Positions 46,588 to 55,449 of a DNA stretch of 64,000 nt are shown piece after piece (the stretch's first letter is position 1; every line of letters begins with the position of its first letter). Source of the stretch: an uncultured Schlesneria sp. Lineage in GTDB: Bacteria; Planctomycetota; Planctomycetia; Planctomycetales; Planctomycetaceae. A model generated the notes under the pieces. It was not told where the DNA came from, searched no databases, and was given only the letters and a program-made list of their open reading frames with translations. The stretch lies in NCBI GenBank assembly GCA_903840265.1, contig CAIMFH010000201.1, positions 186,001-250,000 on the forward strand, read 5' to 3'. A program made the position numbers and the translations under genes.

Positions 46588-46887
46588 TCACGTGGCTGGC
46601 TTCGGAGCGCTTTCGACTGGAGGCTGAGGAGCGGTAGCTGGAGCAGTGGCTGGAGCAGCCATAACTGCGCCGCATCCGCCAGTTGCGCAACCGCCGGTTG
46701 CACAGCCGGTGGTGCAAGCAGCTGGAGCTGCACAGGTTGAACAGCCAGTGCTGCAGCAACGGGTGCGAGCTGGCTTGCAGCATCGGGTACGAGCTTGACG
46801 GCAGCAGCTACGTGCTTCAACCACATCGCCCATCGTGAACAACACCGCAACTGCAGCAGCAGCCGCAAAACCGATCTTACGAACCAT
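46588..46887 (-). CDS. Cysteine-rich small secreted protein
   Basis: The 99-residue product starts at ATG 46887 just after a GGGAGG box. It has a signal peptide (IGFAAAAAVAVLFTMGDVVEA), after which come twelve cysteines in about 45 residues: three CC pairs spaced by Arg-rich RTRCC/PARTRCC units, then single cysteines in STGCSTC, CTTGC and two TGGC repeats. The C-terminus is an Ala/Pro/Thr-rich low-complexity tail. The regular spacing implies a disulfide-rich or metal-binding surface protein. It is of unknown family; related cysteine-rich proteins occur in planctomycete walls. Confidence 0.72.
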   Translation of the reverse strand: MVRKIGFAAAAAVAVLFTMGDVVEARSCCRQARTRCCKPARTRCCSTGCSTCAAPAACTTGCATGGCATGGCGAVMAAPATAPATAPQPPVESAPKPAT

Positions 46888-47135
46888 TCTGAACCTCCCT
46901 CAACGTGGACAGAGAACCAAACCGTGGCTGCCGACGCTCGGCGCGCCTACCCCCCGCAGCAGCCCTATCCATACTCGTGTTGCGGAGGAATACTTTGAGA
47001 AGACTGGGAGAACTACTCCAAGTTTCCCTTTAACGAGGTTGCAGAATATCGGGGTAAATCTACTTGTCAAACGACTCGGGGAACTTTTCCTGACCTTGGG
47101 GACTAGTGAAAAAGCTCTCGGAGGGCAATTTTTGT

Positions 47136-48068
47136 ATGCATTCGCTTGACGTGATGCCTTGCGAAGCCTCCAAATTTGATTCCTGTATTACCCACTTCCA
47201 AACTGGAAAAGTCGAGATGGCTAGTTGCGATGATCAGAGAGTCTGGGAGTTTGGTGACTTTCGCTATGCTCCAAGGGAACGGCCCCTGCTGATGGGTATC
47301 GTCAATGTGACCCCCGATAGTTTTTCCGACGGGGGTCGATTTCTGCAATCTTCGGCCGCAGTTGAGCATGGGTTGCGACTTGCCGAAGAAGGGGCGGATA
47401 TTCTCGACGTGGGGGGCGAGTCGACGCGACCGGGCTCGGGCGGAATCTCCGTAGAAGAAGAACTGCAGCGAGTCGTCCCTGTCATCCGGCAGTTGGCCGA
47501 ACGGACCAAGATCCCGATCTCGGTCGACACCTCGAAAGCCGCTGTCGCTCGCGAGGCCCTGCAGGCCGGGGCCGTGATCGTCAATGACATCTCGGGCCTG
47601 CGATTTGACCCGCAGATGATTGATGTCTGCCGCGATTCGCAGTGCGGAGTCATCTGTATGCACATGCAGGGGACGCCGCAAACCATGCAGGCCGCGCCGC
47701 ACTATGAGGATGTCGTTGAGGAGATCTGCACCTTTTTCAAAGAGCGTCTGCAAACGTTGACGGCAGCCGGCATCGCGGCTGAACGAATCGCCTTCGATCC
47801 CGGAGTCGGTTTTGGTAAGACCGCTCAGCACAACGTTCAGATTCTGGCATCAATCCGTCAGTTCCAAGCTGTTGGCCGACCGATTTTGATCGGCCATTCG
47901 CGCAAAGGGTTCCTGAAGAAGGTGACGGGCAGAGAACTTGATGAACGATTATTCGGGACGATTGGCGTGTCCGTTGCGGTCGCACATCAGGGTGTTGATC
48001 TAATCCGAGTGCATGATGTGGCGGCCAATCTCGACGCGATCACTGCCTTCCTGGCGACATCAAAATAG
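47136..48068 (+). CDS. folP: Dihydropteroate synthase
   Basis: ATG 47136 follows GGAGGG at nine bases, giving 310 residues with about 45 extra residues before the domain. The enzyme joins para-aminobenzoate to the pterin pyrophosphate in folate synthesis. Motifs are MGIVNVTPDSFSDGG near residue 53, LDVGGESTRPGS near 88, SVDTSKAAVAREAL near 128, IVNDISGLRFD near 147, and GHSRKGFL near 265, all in the expected order. It is followed at 155 bp by the M16 peptidase genes. The N-terminal extension is unusual and has three cysteines (shown by MPCEASKFDSC). Confidence 0.95.
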   Translation: MHSLDVMPCEASKFDSCITHFQTGKVEMASCDDQRVWEFGDFRYAPRERPLLMGIVNVTPDSFSDGGRFLQSSAAVEHGLRLAEEGADILDVGGESTRPGSGGISVEEELQRVVPVIRQLAERTKIPISVDTSKAAVAREALQAGAVIVNDISGLRFDPQMIDVCRDSQCGVICMHMQGTPQTMQAAPHYEDVVEEICTFFKERLQTLTAAGIAAERIAFDPGVGFGKTAQHNVQILASIRQFQAVGRPILIGHSRKGFLKKVTGRELDERLFGTIGVSVAVAHQGVDLIRVHDVAANLDAITAFLATSK

Positions 48069-48224
48069 TGCGGTCGGCGATGTAGCCCCTGACTCCAACT
48101 GGCGATACGCCGCGAACTTGTTTCTGCCATGGCATTTGCGACTGGAACAAGGTTCTGCGATACTGGCGATTCGTCTCGATCGATCCCCGCGCCCATTTAC
48201 GACTGAAGGAATTCGGCCCGCTTC

Positions 48225-49454
48225 ATGTCTCAACACGTCGTCAAGCATGCGACCTTGTCTAATGGACTGACCGTCCTCGTCGAAACGATGCCCGCCGTAC
48301 AATCGGCGGCATTTTCTCTGCTGGTGAATGCCGGCAGCGTCTACGATCCACCACATCAAAACGGGACCACGACCGCGCTGGCCGACTGGACAGCTCGCGG
48401 TGCTGGAAACCTGAACAGCCGCCAGTTGCTCGCTGAACTGGATCGCCTGGGGATCCAAGGGAATGAGTCTGCGGGAACGCAGCACATGGTCTTTCGCGCG
48501 TCCTGCCTGGCCGCGAATCTGCCAGCAGCCCTGCGACTATACGGCGATATCGTGAGAAAGCCTCATCTTCCCGAAGAGGAATTCGAAGCGGTCCTATCGG
48601 GTGTCGAGCACGGCCTTCTGGCGATTGAGGACGAACCTCGACAAAAAGTCATGGTCGAACTGCTGCGTCGGTGTTACCCGCATCCCTGGGGTCAGCCCTC
48701 GGAAGGAACACTGGAAGATCTGCCGAATATCACACCCGAATCCGTGCGGAACCATTTCGAACGCTGTGTGAAACCAGACAAGGCGATTCTGGGTGTCGCG
48801 GGCAACGTCACGCTCGAAACGGTCTTGCCGGTTGTCGAGAGTGTCTTTGGTGATTGGACGGGATCGAATGATCAAACCGTCCCGACGGGCACCGTCTCTC
48901 CGGTGCGCGAGCACTTGGATCACGAGTCGACTCAAACACAAATCGGCGTCGCCTATCCCGGCGTCGCTTATGCTGATCCCGAATACTACGCCGCCTGGGC
49001 CGCTGTGAATGTGCTGAGCGGCGGGATGAGTTCGCGTCTGTTTACTGAGATCCGCGAAAAGCGTGGTCTGTGCTATTCAGTCTATGCGACGCTGAACACC
49101 CTGAAAGACCGCGGACAGGTTCTGTGTTATGCCGGGACCACATCGGAGCGAGCTCAGGAAACGCTGGACGTGTTGCGAGCGGAATTGGTGCGACTGGGCG
49201 AAGGGATCGGCCAGGATGAGCTCGATCGCTGCAAGGCTCGCGCAAAGAGCTCGCTGATTATGGCTCAGGAGTCGAGCGGGTCGCGGGCCTCATCGTTGGC
49301 TCGCAACTGGTATCACCTTGGTCGAGTGGTCACGCTCAACGAAGTTCGTTCGGAAATCGAAGCGTTAACCGTCCAGAAGGTTTTGGATTACGTGCACAAG
49401 CATCCCGCGCAAGATTTTTCGATTCTGACAATCGGACCCGCAGCGTTGAAATAG
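48225..49454 (+). CDS. M16 peptidase-like protein lacking the zinc motif (inactive subunit)
   Basis: The 409-residue protein has the M16 layout of two 200-residue halves. Where the active partner has HFLEH, this one reads NGTTTALADW, so no zinc ligands exist. The second half keeps the substrate-binding Arg/Tyr-type segment SSRLFTEIREKRGLCYSVYA near residue 275 (in part). This matches the M16B arrangement in which a zinc-less subunit pairs with an active one. The active gene follows after 63 bp. Confidence 0.88.
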   Translation: MSQHVVKHATLSNGLTVLVETMPAVQSAAFSLLVNAGSVYDPPHQNGTTTALADWTARGAGNLNSRQLLAELDRLGIQGNESAGTQHMVFRASCLAANLPAALRLYGDIVRKPHLPEEEFEAVLSGVEHGLLAIEDEPRQKVMVELLRRCYPHPWGQPSEGTLEDLPNITPESVRNHFERCVKPDKAILGVAGNVTLETVLPVVESVFGDWTGSNDQTVPTGTVSPVREHLDHESTQTQIGVAYPGVAYADPEYYAAWAAVNVLSGGMSSRLFTEIREKRGLCYSVYATLNTLKDRGQVLCYAGTTSERAQETLDVLRAELVRLGEGIGQDELDRCKARAKSSLIMAQESSGSRASSLARNWYHLGRVVTLNEVRSEIEALTVQKVLDYVHKHPAQDFSILTIGPAALK

Positions 49455-49517
49455 ATCCCCTGCTTCGAGCCCCCTTTCAGGGCACGAACAGAAGTTCCCT
49501 CATCGACAAAGAGTTCC

Positions 49518-50750
49518 ATGCAGTTCCATCACACTACGCTTCCGAACGGTCTTGAGGTCGTTGCTGAACTGAATAACGATGCCTACAGCGTTGCGTTCGG
49601 TTTCTACGTCAAAGCCGGTGCCCGCGACGAAAGCGGCGACGTGTCCGGAGTCAGCCATTTTCTGGAACATATGGCGTTCAAAGGGACCGAGCGGTTCTCG
49701 GCCGAAGACGTTAATCGGATCTTCGATGAATACGGGGCTGACTACAACGCGATGACCGGAGAAGAGAGCACCGTCTTCTACTCATCCGTCCTACCTGAGT
49801 ACTTGCCGCAAACATTCGAATTGCAAGCGAGCATCCTGTTTCCGACGCTGCGGCAAGATGACTTCGATATGGAGAAGAAGGTCATCCTCGAAGAAATCGG
49901 CATGTACGAGGATCAGCCTTCTTCAGTCGCGTACGACAAAGCGATGCAGTTGCACTTCAGCGGTCATGATCTTGGCCAATCGATCCTGGGAACGGTGGCC
50001 AGTGTTTCGGGCCTGACTTCAGAACAGATGCGAAGCTATCACCAGGATCACTATCGCGCGGGCAATATTGTGCTAGCGGTGGCCGGCAATACGGATTGGA
50101 AGACTGTTCTCGAACTCGCAGAGAAACATTGCGGCCACTGGCCTGCTGGAGTCAGCCCTCGAAGTACTGCTGCAGCAACGCATGCCGCTCAGACAGAGTT
50201 CGTGGTGAAAGACCAGTGCCAGCAAGAGCAGATCATTCAGTTGGCATCGGCTCCGTCTTGTACTGACCCACGGCGGTTCGCGGCCGAATTGCTGACCGTC
50301 ATTGTCGGTGACGACAGCAACAGCCGGCTCTATTGGGAACTGGTCGACCCGGGCCTGGTCGAATCTGCCGAATGCGGCTACTACGAATTTGAAGGAGCGG
50401 GCACGTACCTGACGTTCTTGAATGGGGATCCGGAAACAACTCGAGAGAATCTCGAAACGATCAATCGCCTGTATGAAGCTGTGAATGCCGAAGGGATCAC
50501 TGCTGACGAACTGGAACAGGCTAAAAACAAGATCGCAACGCGAATTGTTCTGCGCAGCGAACGCCCCATGGGGCGCCTGAGTTCACTCGGCGGCAACTGG
50601 CTGGTGCGTCGAGAATATCGCAGCGTGGAAGACGATCTGGCTACGGTTCGCGGTGTCACGCTGGAAGACATTCGGCAGTTGCTGAAAGAATTTCCGCTGA
50701 TGCAGACGACAACTGTCGGTGTCGGGCCGCTGGACAAGTTGCCAGCCTAA
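49518..50750 (+). CDS. M16 zinc metallopeptidase (active subunit)
   Basis: The 410-residue protein carries HFLEH at residues 47-51 and the third zinc ligand in LEEIGMY near 125-127, a 75-residue spacing that is normal for M16 (inverzincin) peptidases. The second half begins near residue 215 and holds SNSRLYWELVDPGLVESAECGYYEF-type sequence (in part) that forms the other half of the clamshell. Paired with the inactive gene just upstream it should degrade small peptides in the cytoplasm or periplasm; no signal peptide is seen. Its stop lies 11 bp from the convergent regulator gene. Confidence 0.93.
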   Translation: MQFHHTTLPNGLEVVAELNNDAYSVAFGFYVKAGARDESGDVSGVSHFLEHMAFKGTERFSAEDVNRIFDEYGADYNAMTGEESTVFYSSVLPEYLPQTFELQASILFPTLRQDDFDMEKKVILEEIGMYEDQPSSVAYDKAMQLHFSGHDLGQSILGTVASVSGLTSEQMRSYHQDHYRAGNIVLAVAGNTDWKTVLELAEKHCGHWPAGVSPRSTAAATHAAQTEFVVKDQCQQEQIIQLASAPSCTDPRRFAAELLTVIVGDDSNSRLYWELVDPGLVESAECGYYEFEGAGTYLTFLNGDPETTRENLETINRLYEAVNAEGITADELEQAKNKIATRIVLRSERPMGRLSSLGGNWLVRREYRSVEDDLATVRGVTLEDIRQLLKEFPLMQTTTVGVGPLDKLPA

Positions 50751-50761
50751 AGAGCTTGAGA

Positions 50762-51667
50762 TTACTTGCTTCGCTTCGGAGATTTTTTGCGGTTCGACAA
50801 CGACTTGGCCAGCTCTGTCGCGAACGAATCCAGGCTTTGCATGGAGTCGCAGTAGGCAGTGCAGGTCATTTTCGATCGCATCGCCTCGGTGAGAACCCGC
50901 CCTCCGATGAAGAGCGATGCACCGGCGTCCTGGCAGGCGTCAGATAGCTCGGCAAATTCTCGGACGAAGTCGATCGACGGCAGAATGTGAGAGACGCTTA
51001 GCCAGAATAATTTAGGCTTCGTCTCTCGAACCGCGCGACAGAGTGACGCAAATGGGAGCGAGGTTCCGAGCGATGTCGCATTCCAGCCCGATTCCCGCAG
51101 CACCAGTTCGGCCATCGTCGACGGCAGTGCATACACGTCACCTTCAATAGTCCCCCCGATCGCCAGTTTCGCTTTCGGGAGAACTCGCTGCTTTTGTCGC
51201 AGGTCAAACATGATGCGCACCGCGATCTCGCACCCGCGACGCTCCTGGTAGGTATCCGCCTCATGGCAAGCCCAGCGATCACCAATATCGCTGAACGCGC
51301 CGGCAATGACTTCATCGCAGATTATGCTCAGCGGATGCTTCGCGAGATAAAGATCGATAATTATTTGTCGGGCGAGTTCTTCATTTCCGCCCAACAGGGC
51401 GTCGACCAGGAGAGGCCGACCACGGGCTAGACCAAGCGGAGCCCCTGACGTGGTAGCGGGAAGGTTCAGGAGTTCCGGGGAGACCAGGTTTTGGTTCGTT
51501 TCGCGCACAAATCGCAGGACATCGCTGATCCGCATTTTGCGGTGACCACCAGCCGTCCGCACTGTTGCGATCAGCCCCTGGTCACACCACCGCTTTAGCG
51601 AGGATTCGCTGACACCGATCGCGCGAGCCACCTGCTTCGGTGAGACGAGATCGGATGAATGCTCCAT
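50762..51667 (-). CDS. MerR-type regulator with cobalamin-binding-like domain (CarH/LitR-like, ligand residues altered)
   Basis: From ATG 51667 (after AAGGGG) the protein has 301 residues. Residues 8-60 form a MerR/excisionase HTH (VSPKQVARAIGVSESSLKRW). Residues about 90-160 look like the helical cap and 165-280 like the Rossmann B12 domain of CarH/LitR regulators. Key positions differ: the cap has W132 and E142 but Arg143 where CarH has the EH histidine; Ala133 replaces the histidine next to the tryptophan; and the E/DxHxxG motif reads GDVYALP, so the lower-axial histidine is Tyr179. The gene is divergent from the lipid operon it probably controls. Either cobalamin binds without histidine or another signal is used. 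Confidence 0.85.
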   Translation of the reverse strand: MEHSSDLVSPKQVARAIGVSESSLKRWCDQGLIATVRTAGGHRKMRISDVLRFVRETNQNLVSPELLNLPATTSGAPLGLARGRPLLVDALLGGNEELARQIIIDLYLAKHPLSIICDEVIAGAFSDIGDRWACHEADTYQERRGCEIAVRIMFDLRQKQRVLPKAKLAIGGTIEGDVYALPSTMAELVLRESGWNATSLGTSLPFASLCRAVRETKPKLFWLSVSHILPSIDFVREFAELSDACQDAGASLFIGGRVLTEAMRSKMTCTAYCDSMQSLDSFATELAKSLSNRKKSPKRSK

Positions 51668-51840
51668 ATGCCCCTTGCCCTGCGATGCTGCCAAATTGGT
51701 TGCAGAACTGTAGTTATCGACGCAGTCTCGGTCAATTCGCTAAGTTTTTGACCAGCCTTCTGATACCGGCTCTTGAATCGATCGCTGGTGGTGACTACCA
51801 TCATGAACGATTTGAACGTTTTTTAAAAGAGGTAATCGTG
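51668..51840 (+). promoter_or_regulatory. Candidate control region of the lipid operon
   Basis: This 173-bp divergent gap contains TTGAAT at 51773-51778 and TACCAT at 51796-51801 with a 17-bp spacer, a possible sigma-70 promoter. An imperfect dyad (TGGTGGTGACTACCA, 51786-51800) overlaps the -10 side, and GAACGATTT/GAACGTTTT repeat at 51805-51822. The AGAGG box for the first operon gene lies at 51828-51832. All assignments are by eye. Confidence 0.4.
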
Positions 51841-53157
51841 ATGAAAGCGGCAATCATCGGTTCCGGGATTTCCGGCCTGACCGCCGCCTACCGCTTGCAC
51901 CAGCGTCATGAGGTCGTCGTTTTTGAAGCGGCCAGCTATGGGGGGGGGCACACGAATACCGTCGATGTGAACTTAGATGGCGAGCAACATTCGATCGATA
52001 CCGGGTTCATCGTCTTCAACGACTGGACCTACCCGAACTTTATTCAAATGCTGACCGAACTCGGAGTTGCCTCAAAACCGACTTCGATGAGCTTCAGTGT
52101 TCGTGATGATCGAGTGAACCTCGAATACAACGGTGAATCGCTGAATTCTCTGTTCGCTCAACGCCGCAATCTGCTGCGACCCCGCTTTTATCGAATGGTC
52201 GCTGACATTCTCCGGTTCAATAAGCATGCGGTCCGATTGGTCACTGGTGAGGATGCTGAAGCGACTGTCGGTGAATTTCTGGCACGTCATCGCTATTCGC
52301 AGGAATTCGCCGATCGTTATCTGCTGCCGATGGGTGCCGCGATCTGGTCCTGTCCGACCGGTACGTTCTCGCAGTTTCCAATTCGATTTGTGGTCGAATT
52401 CTATCGCAACCACGGATTGCTGAGCATCACCGATCGCCCAACCTGGCGAGTCATCGTTGGTGGTTCACGCAACTATGTCAGGCCCCTGACCCGCGGCTTT
52501 CGGAATCAGATTCGATTGAACACCCCTGTCAGTCGTGTCACTCGGTTCGCTGATCGAGTCGAAGTGCAGCCTTTGCATGGAGCCCCCGAAAAATTCGACC
52601 ACGTCATCTTTGCCTGCCATAGCGATCAGGCACTCAAGATTCTCGGCACTGACGCTTCGCCAATCGAGCGCGAGGTACTGCTCGCGTTTCCCTATGAGCG
52701 GAACATGGCCGTCCTGCACACTGACGCATCGGTGCTCCCAGAGCGAAAACGATGTTGGGCGAGTTGGAATTACCGCGTCCATCGCGAACAGCCGACCGCT
52801 GCGACAGTCACGTACAACATGAACATCCTGCAGGGGCTGCGGTCGCAGAAAACGTTTTGTGTGACCCTGAACGACGAACCCGCCATTGATCCAAAGACGA
52901 TTCTGCAGCGATTTGAATACCACCATCCCGTGTTCACAGCAAAGCGAGCCACCGCTCAAGCACGGCACGCGGACCTGATCAACGTCAATCGAACTTCGTA
53001 TTGCGGTGCTTATTGGGGAAATGGGTTTCACGAGGACGGCGTTGTCAGCGCCCTTGCCGTCGTGAAGTCGCTGGACCCGCAGGCACTCCCTGTTGCCTCG
53101 ACAAACGAGGTGCGGGTTTTAGCAGCCCGTCGGTCATCTGTGAGCCAGTTCACATAA
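51841..53157 (+). CDS. FAD-dependent amine-oxidase-like protein of the lipid operon
   Basis: ATG 51841 follows an AGAGG box and starts at once with the dinucleotide-binding motif (MKAAIIGSGISGLTAAYRL). The 438-residue protein has FAD-binding and amine-oxidase-like segments, including EAASYGGGHTNTVDV near residue 33, DTGFIVFNDWTYPNF near 57 and NRTSYCGAYWGNGFHEDGV near 380. Proteins of this group accompany CFA synthase and DUF1365 in many bacteria and are thought to act in acyl-chain or membrane-lipid modification, but the reaction is not established. It heads the operon opposite the CarH-like regulator. Confidence 0.87.
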   Translation: MKAAIIGSGISGLTAAYRLHQRHEVVVFEAASYGGGHTNTVDVNLDGEQHSIDTGFIVFNDWTYPNFIQMLTELGVASKPTSMSFSVRDDRVNLEYNGESLNSLFAQRRNLLRPRFYRMVADILRFNKHAVRLVTGEDAEATVGEFLARHRYSQEFADRYLLPMGAAIWSCPTGTFSQFPIRFVVEFYRNHGLLSITDRPTWRVIVGGSRNYVRPLTRGFRNQIRLNTPVSRVTRFADRVEVQPLHGAPEKFDHVIFACHSDQALKILGTDASPIEREVLLAFPYERNMAVLHTDASVLPERKRCWASWNYRVHREQPTAATVTYNMNILQGLRSQKTFCVTLNDEPAIDPKTILQRFEYHHPVFTAKRATAQARHADLINVNRTSYCGAYWGNGFHEDGVVSALAVVKSLDPQALPVASTNEVRVLAARRSSVSQFT

Positions 53158-53332
53158 CGGACTCGTCGCTTCGGCTAAAATCAACGAGAGGTGGACTGAT
53201 GCGGGCCTGGAAAGATAACACAATCGAAGGGAAAAGCAGCCGATTCGACTTTACAGGTCGTCACGGTTCCCCTGCGCACGACGCCTCGTCTGCATCACCA
53301 GTTCGGATGACCTGCTTAGAGGAATCCGTGCC

Positions 53333-54127
53333 ATGACCATGCAGAGTTGTCTCTACGAAGGCGAAGTCTTCCATCGTCGTTTAGTCCCGGTTCTGCACGA
53401 ATTCCGCTATCGGTTGTTTTTGCTTTACCTCGATCTTGATGAGTTGCCAACCGTCTTCAAAAGACGTTGGCTGTGGTCGGTGAATCATCCCAGTGTGGCC
53501 TGGTTCCGCCGCCGCGATCATCTCGGCCCGCCCGAACAGTCGCTGGCCGAGTCAGTTCGCGACATTGTTGAGTCGCAACTCGGCTGGAGACCGGCCGGTC
53601 CAATCCGACTGCTGACTCATCTGCGCTACTTTGGGTTTCTGATGAATCCAGTCAGCTTTTATTATTGCTTCGATGCGCAAGGTGATCGACTGGAAGCAAT
53701 CCTGGCCGATGTCAGCAACACTCCATGGAACGAGCGGCACTCCTATGTGCTCGATCTTCGCAATCAATCCGACGACGTTTTGCAGGCGGCATCAGTCAAG
53801 CAGTTTCATGTCTCGCCCTTCTTGGGAATGGATTTCGAATACCACTGGCGATTGAACAATCCCGGCAGCGAACTGAACCTGCAAATTGAGAATGAGCAGC
53901 ACGGCGACAGACCGTTCTCGGCCCGGATCGAACTGCAGCGGCAACCGATCACGACCTTCAATCTAACGCGGATGCTACTCCGTTACCCGCTGATGACCGC
54001 TCAAGTCTATTTCGGCATTTATTGGCAAGCCTGGCGGCTGTGGCGGAAGCGAGTTCCGTATGTGCCGCATCCAGGGAAAGTCGCCAGCTCGATCGATCTT
54101 TCAGACTATAAGGAAGTTTCCGTATGA
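53333..54127 (+). CDS. DUF1365 protein
   Basis: The 264-residue protein begins at ATG 53333 (GAGGA box upstream; a second ATG two codons later). It has the family's features: [22 protein letters not shown] at the start (part), [19 protein letters not shown] near residue 95, [14 protein letters not shown] near 128 and the [13 protein letters not shown] block near 160. DUF1365 genes sit beside FAD oxidoreductase and CFA synthase genes across bacteria. Its stop overlaps the start of the CFA synthase gene as ATGA. Its exact reaction is unknown; a lipid-related role follows from context. Confidence 0.9.
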   Translation: MTMQSCLYEGEVFHRRLVPVLHEFRYRLFLLYLDLDELPTVFKRRWLWSVNHPSVAWFRRRDHLGPPEQSLAESVRDIVESQLGWRPAGPIRLLTHLRYFGFLMNPVSFYYCFDAQGDRLEAILADVSNTPWNERHSYVLDLRNQSDDVLQAASVKQFHVSPFLGMDFEYHWRLNNPGSELNLQIENEQHGDRPFSARIELQRQPITTFNLTRMLLRYPLMTAQVYFGIYWQAWRLWRKRVPYVPHPGKVASSIDLSDYKEVSV

Positions 54128-55449
54128 CCATTGCGTCTGGTGACATCCCGCGACCGGGAAGGTTTGCGAGCCTCATGCGTTCGGTCGTGACGAGCCGTCT
54201 GCAGGGCCTGCAGCGCGGTCAAATTCGGCTGATCGATGGAGCCGGAGTCGTTCATCTGGGACAAGGCGACGACTTGGAGGTTGACCTCCAAGTTCACAAC
54301 CCGCGGTTCTATCGCGAAACGGTCATGGGCGGTGCGTTGTCGTTTGCAGAGTCCTATTTTCAAGGGGATTGGGACTGCGAAGATTTGACGACGCTGTTCC
54401 GGATCTTTGTTCGCAACCTGAATCAGGCCGACCAATTCGATGGCGGACTCGCAGGAGTCGTCGGCTTCGGTCAGCGGCTGTTTCACTGGTGGCGTTCCAA
54501 TAGTCGAACGGGAAGCCGGAAGAACATCGGAGCTCACTACGACTTGGGAAACGGTTTCTTCAAGTTGTGGCTCGACGAGACGATGGCCTATTCCAGCGGG
54601 ATCTTTCTGCATCCGGAAGGTTCGCTGCAAGAAGCCTCGGAAGAGAAGATTGACCGCGTCTGCCGCAAGTTGGCACTTCGCCCCCACGATCATCTGCTGG
54701 AGATCGGAACGGGTTGGGGTGCCCTGGCGATTCATGCGGCCAGCCACTACGGCTGCCGCGTCACGACAACGACGATCTCGCAAGAACAAGCCACTGTGGC
54801 GCGCGAGCGAATTCAGCAAGCGGGGTTGTCTGACCGAGTCACGCTGCTGACTTCTGATTATCGCGACCTGACAGGCCAGTTCGACAAGCTGGTCTCGATC
54901 GAGATGATCGAAGCCGTCGGTTTCAAGTACTTCGACACATACTTCCGTAAGATCGGCCAATTGCTTCGCCCCGAGGGAACCGCCGTCCTGCAGGCAATCG
55001 TGATGCCGGAGCGTCGCTACCAGGAATACCTGGGGGGCGTCGACTTCATTCAGCGATACATTTTCCCGGGAGGTTGTTTGCCATCGACTGCAACCATGCT
55101 GGAATCCGCGGGCCGAACGACGGATTTGCGGTTTGTTCACGCGGAAGACTTCGCGCCACACTACGCCGAAACGCTTCGCAGATGGCGGTATGCCTTCTGG
55201 ACGCAGATCGAGTCCGTTCGAGAACAGGGTTACTCGGAACGGTTCATTCGGCTGTGGAACTATTACCTCTGCTATTGCGAAGCGGTGTTCGAAGAACGGC
55301 ACGTTGGGGTAGTCCAAGTCCAGTTCGACAAGCCCCTTTGTCGCCGCGATCCCATCCAAATTAGCGACCATGCTGCGAATAGACGCCGCGCTGCCGTACG
55401 TACGGCCAGCGGAAAGATGGACACCTGCCGAGAGCAACTATCGACATGA
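54124..55449 (+). CDS. cfa: Cyclopropane-fatty-acyl-phospholipid synthase
   Basis: The 441-residue enzyme overlaps the previous stop. It has an N-terminal lipid-binding region, the phrase [28 protein letters not shown] near residue 140 (in part), the SAM-binding motif [16 protein letters not shown] near 195, then [17 protein letters not shown] near 258 with the family glutamate, and [12 protein letters not shown] near 313. It adds a methylene from S-adenosylmethionine to a double bond of phospholipid acyl chains. The stop overlaps the start of a second methyltransferase gene. The C-terminal tail after residue 405 is Arg-rich and unlike known CFA enzymes; its ends may be less conserved. Confidence 0.94.
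   Translation: MTIASGDIPRPGRFASLMRSVVTSRLQGLQRGQIRLIDGAGVVHLGQGDDLEVDLQVHNPRFYRETVMGGALSFAESYFQGDWDCEDLTTLFRIFVRNLNQADQFDGGLAGVVGFGQRLFHWWRSNSRTGSRKNIGAHYDLGNGFFKLWLDETMAYSSGIFLHPEGSLQEASEEKIDRVCRKLALRPHDHLLEIGTGWGALAIHAASHYGCRVTTTTISQEQATVARERIQQAGLSDRVTLLTSDYRDLTGQFDKLVSIEMIEAVGFKYFDTYFRKIGQLLRPEGTAVLQAIVMPERRYQEYLGGVDFIQRYIFPGGCLPSTATMLESAGRTTDLRFVHAEDFAPHYAETLRRWRYAFWTQIESVREQGYSERFIRLWNYYLCYCEAVFEERHVGVVQVQFDKPLCRRDPIQISDHAANRRRAAVRTASGKMDTCREQLST

Noticed and set aside
46473-46868. 131-codon antisense-offset frame rich in Leu/Ala/Gln
   Set aside because: Low-complexity shadow of the Cys-rich gene in another frame on the same strand; the ribosome box and signal peptide favour the 99-residue frame.
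54106-55437. 443-codon antisense frame inside the CFA synthase gene
   Set aside because: It is a shadow of a very well conserved enzyme; the antisense product has no motifs.
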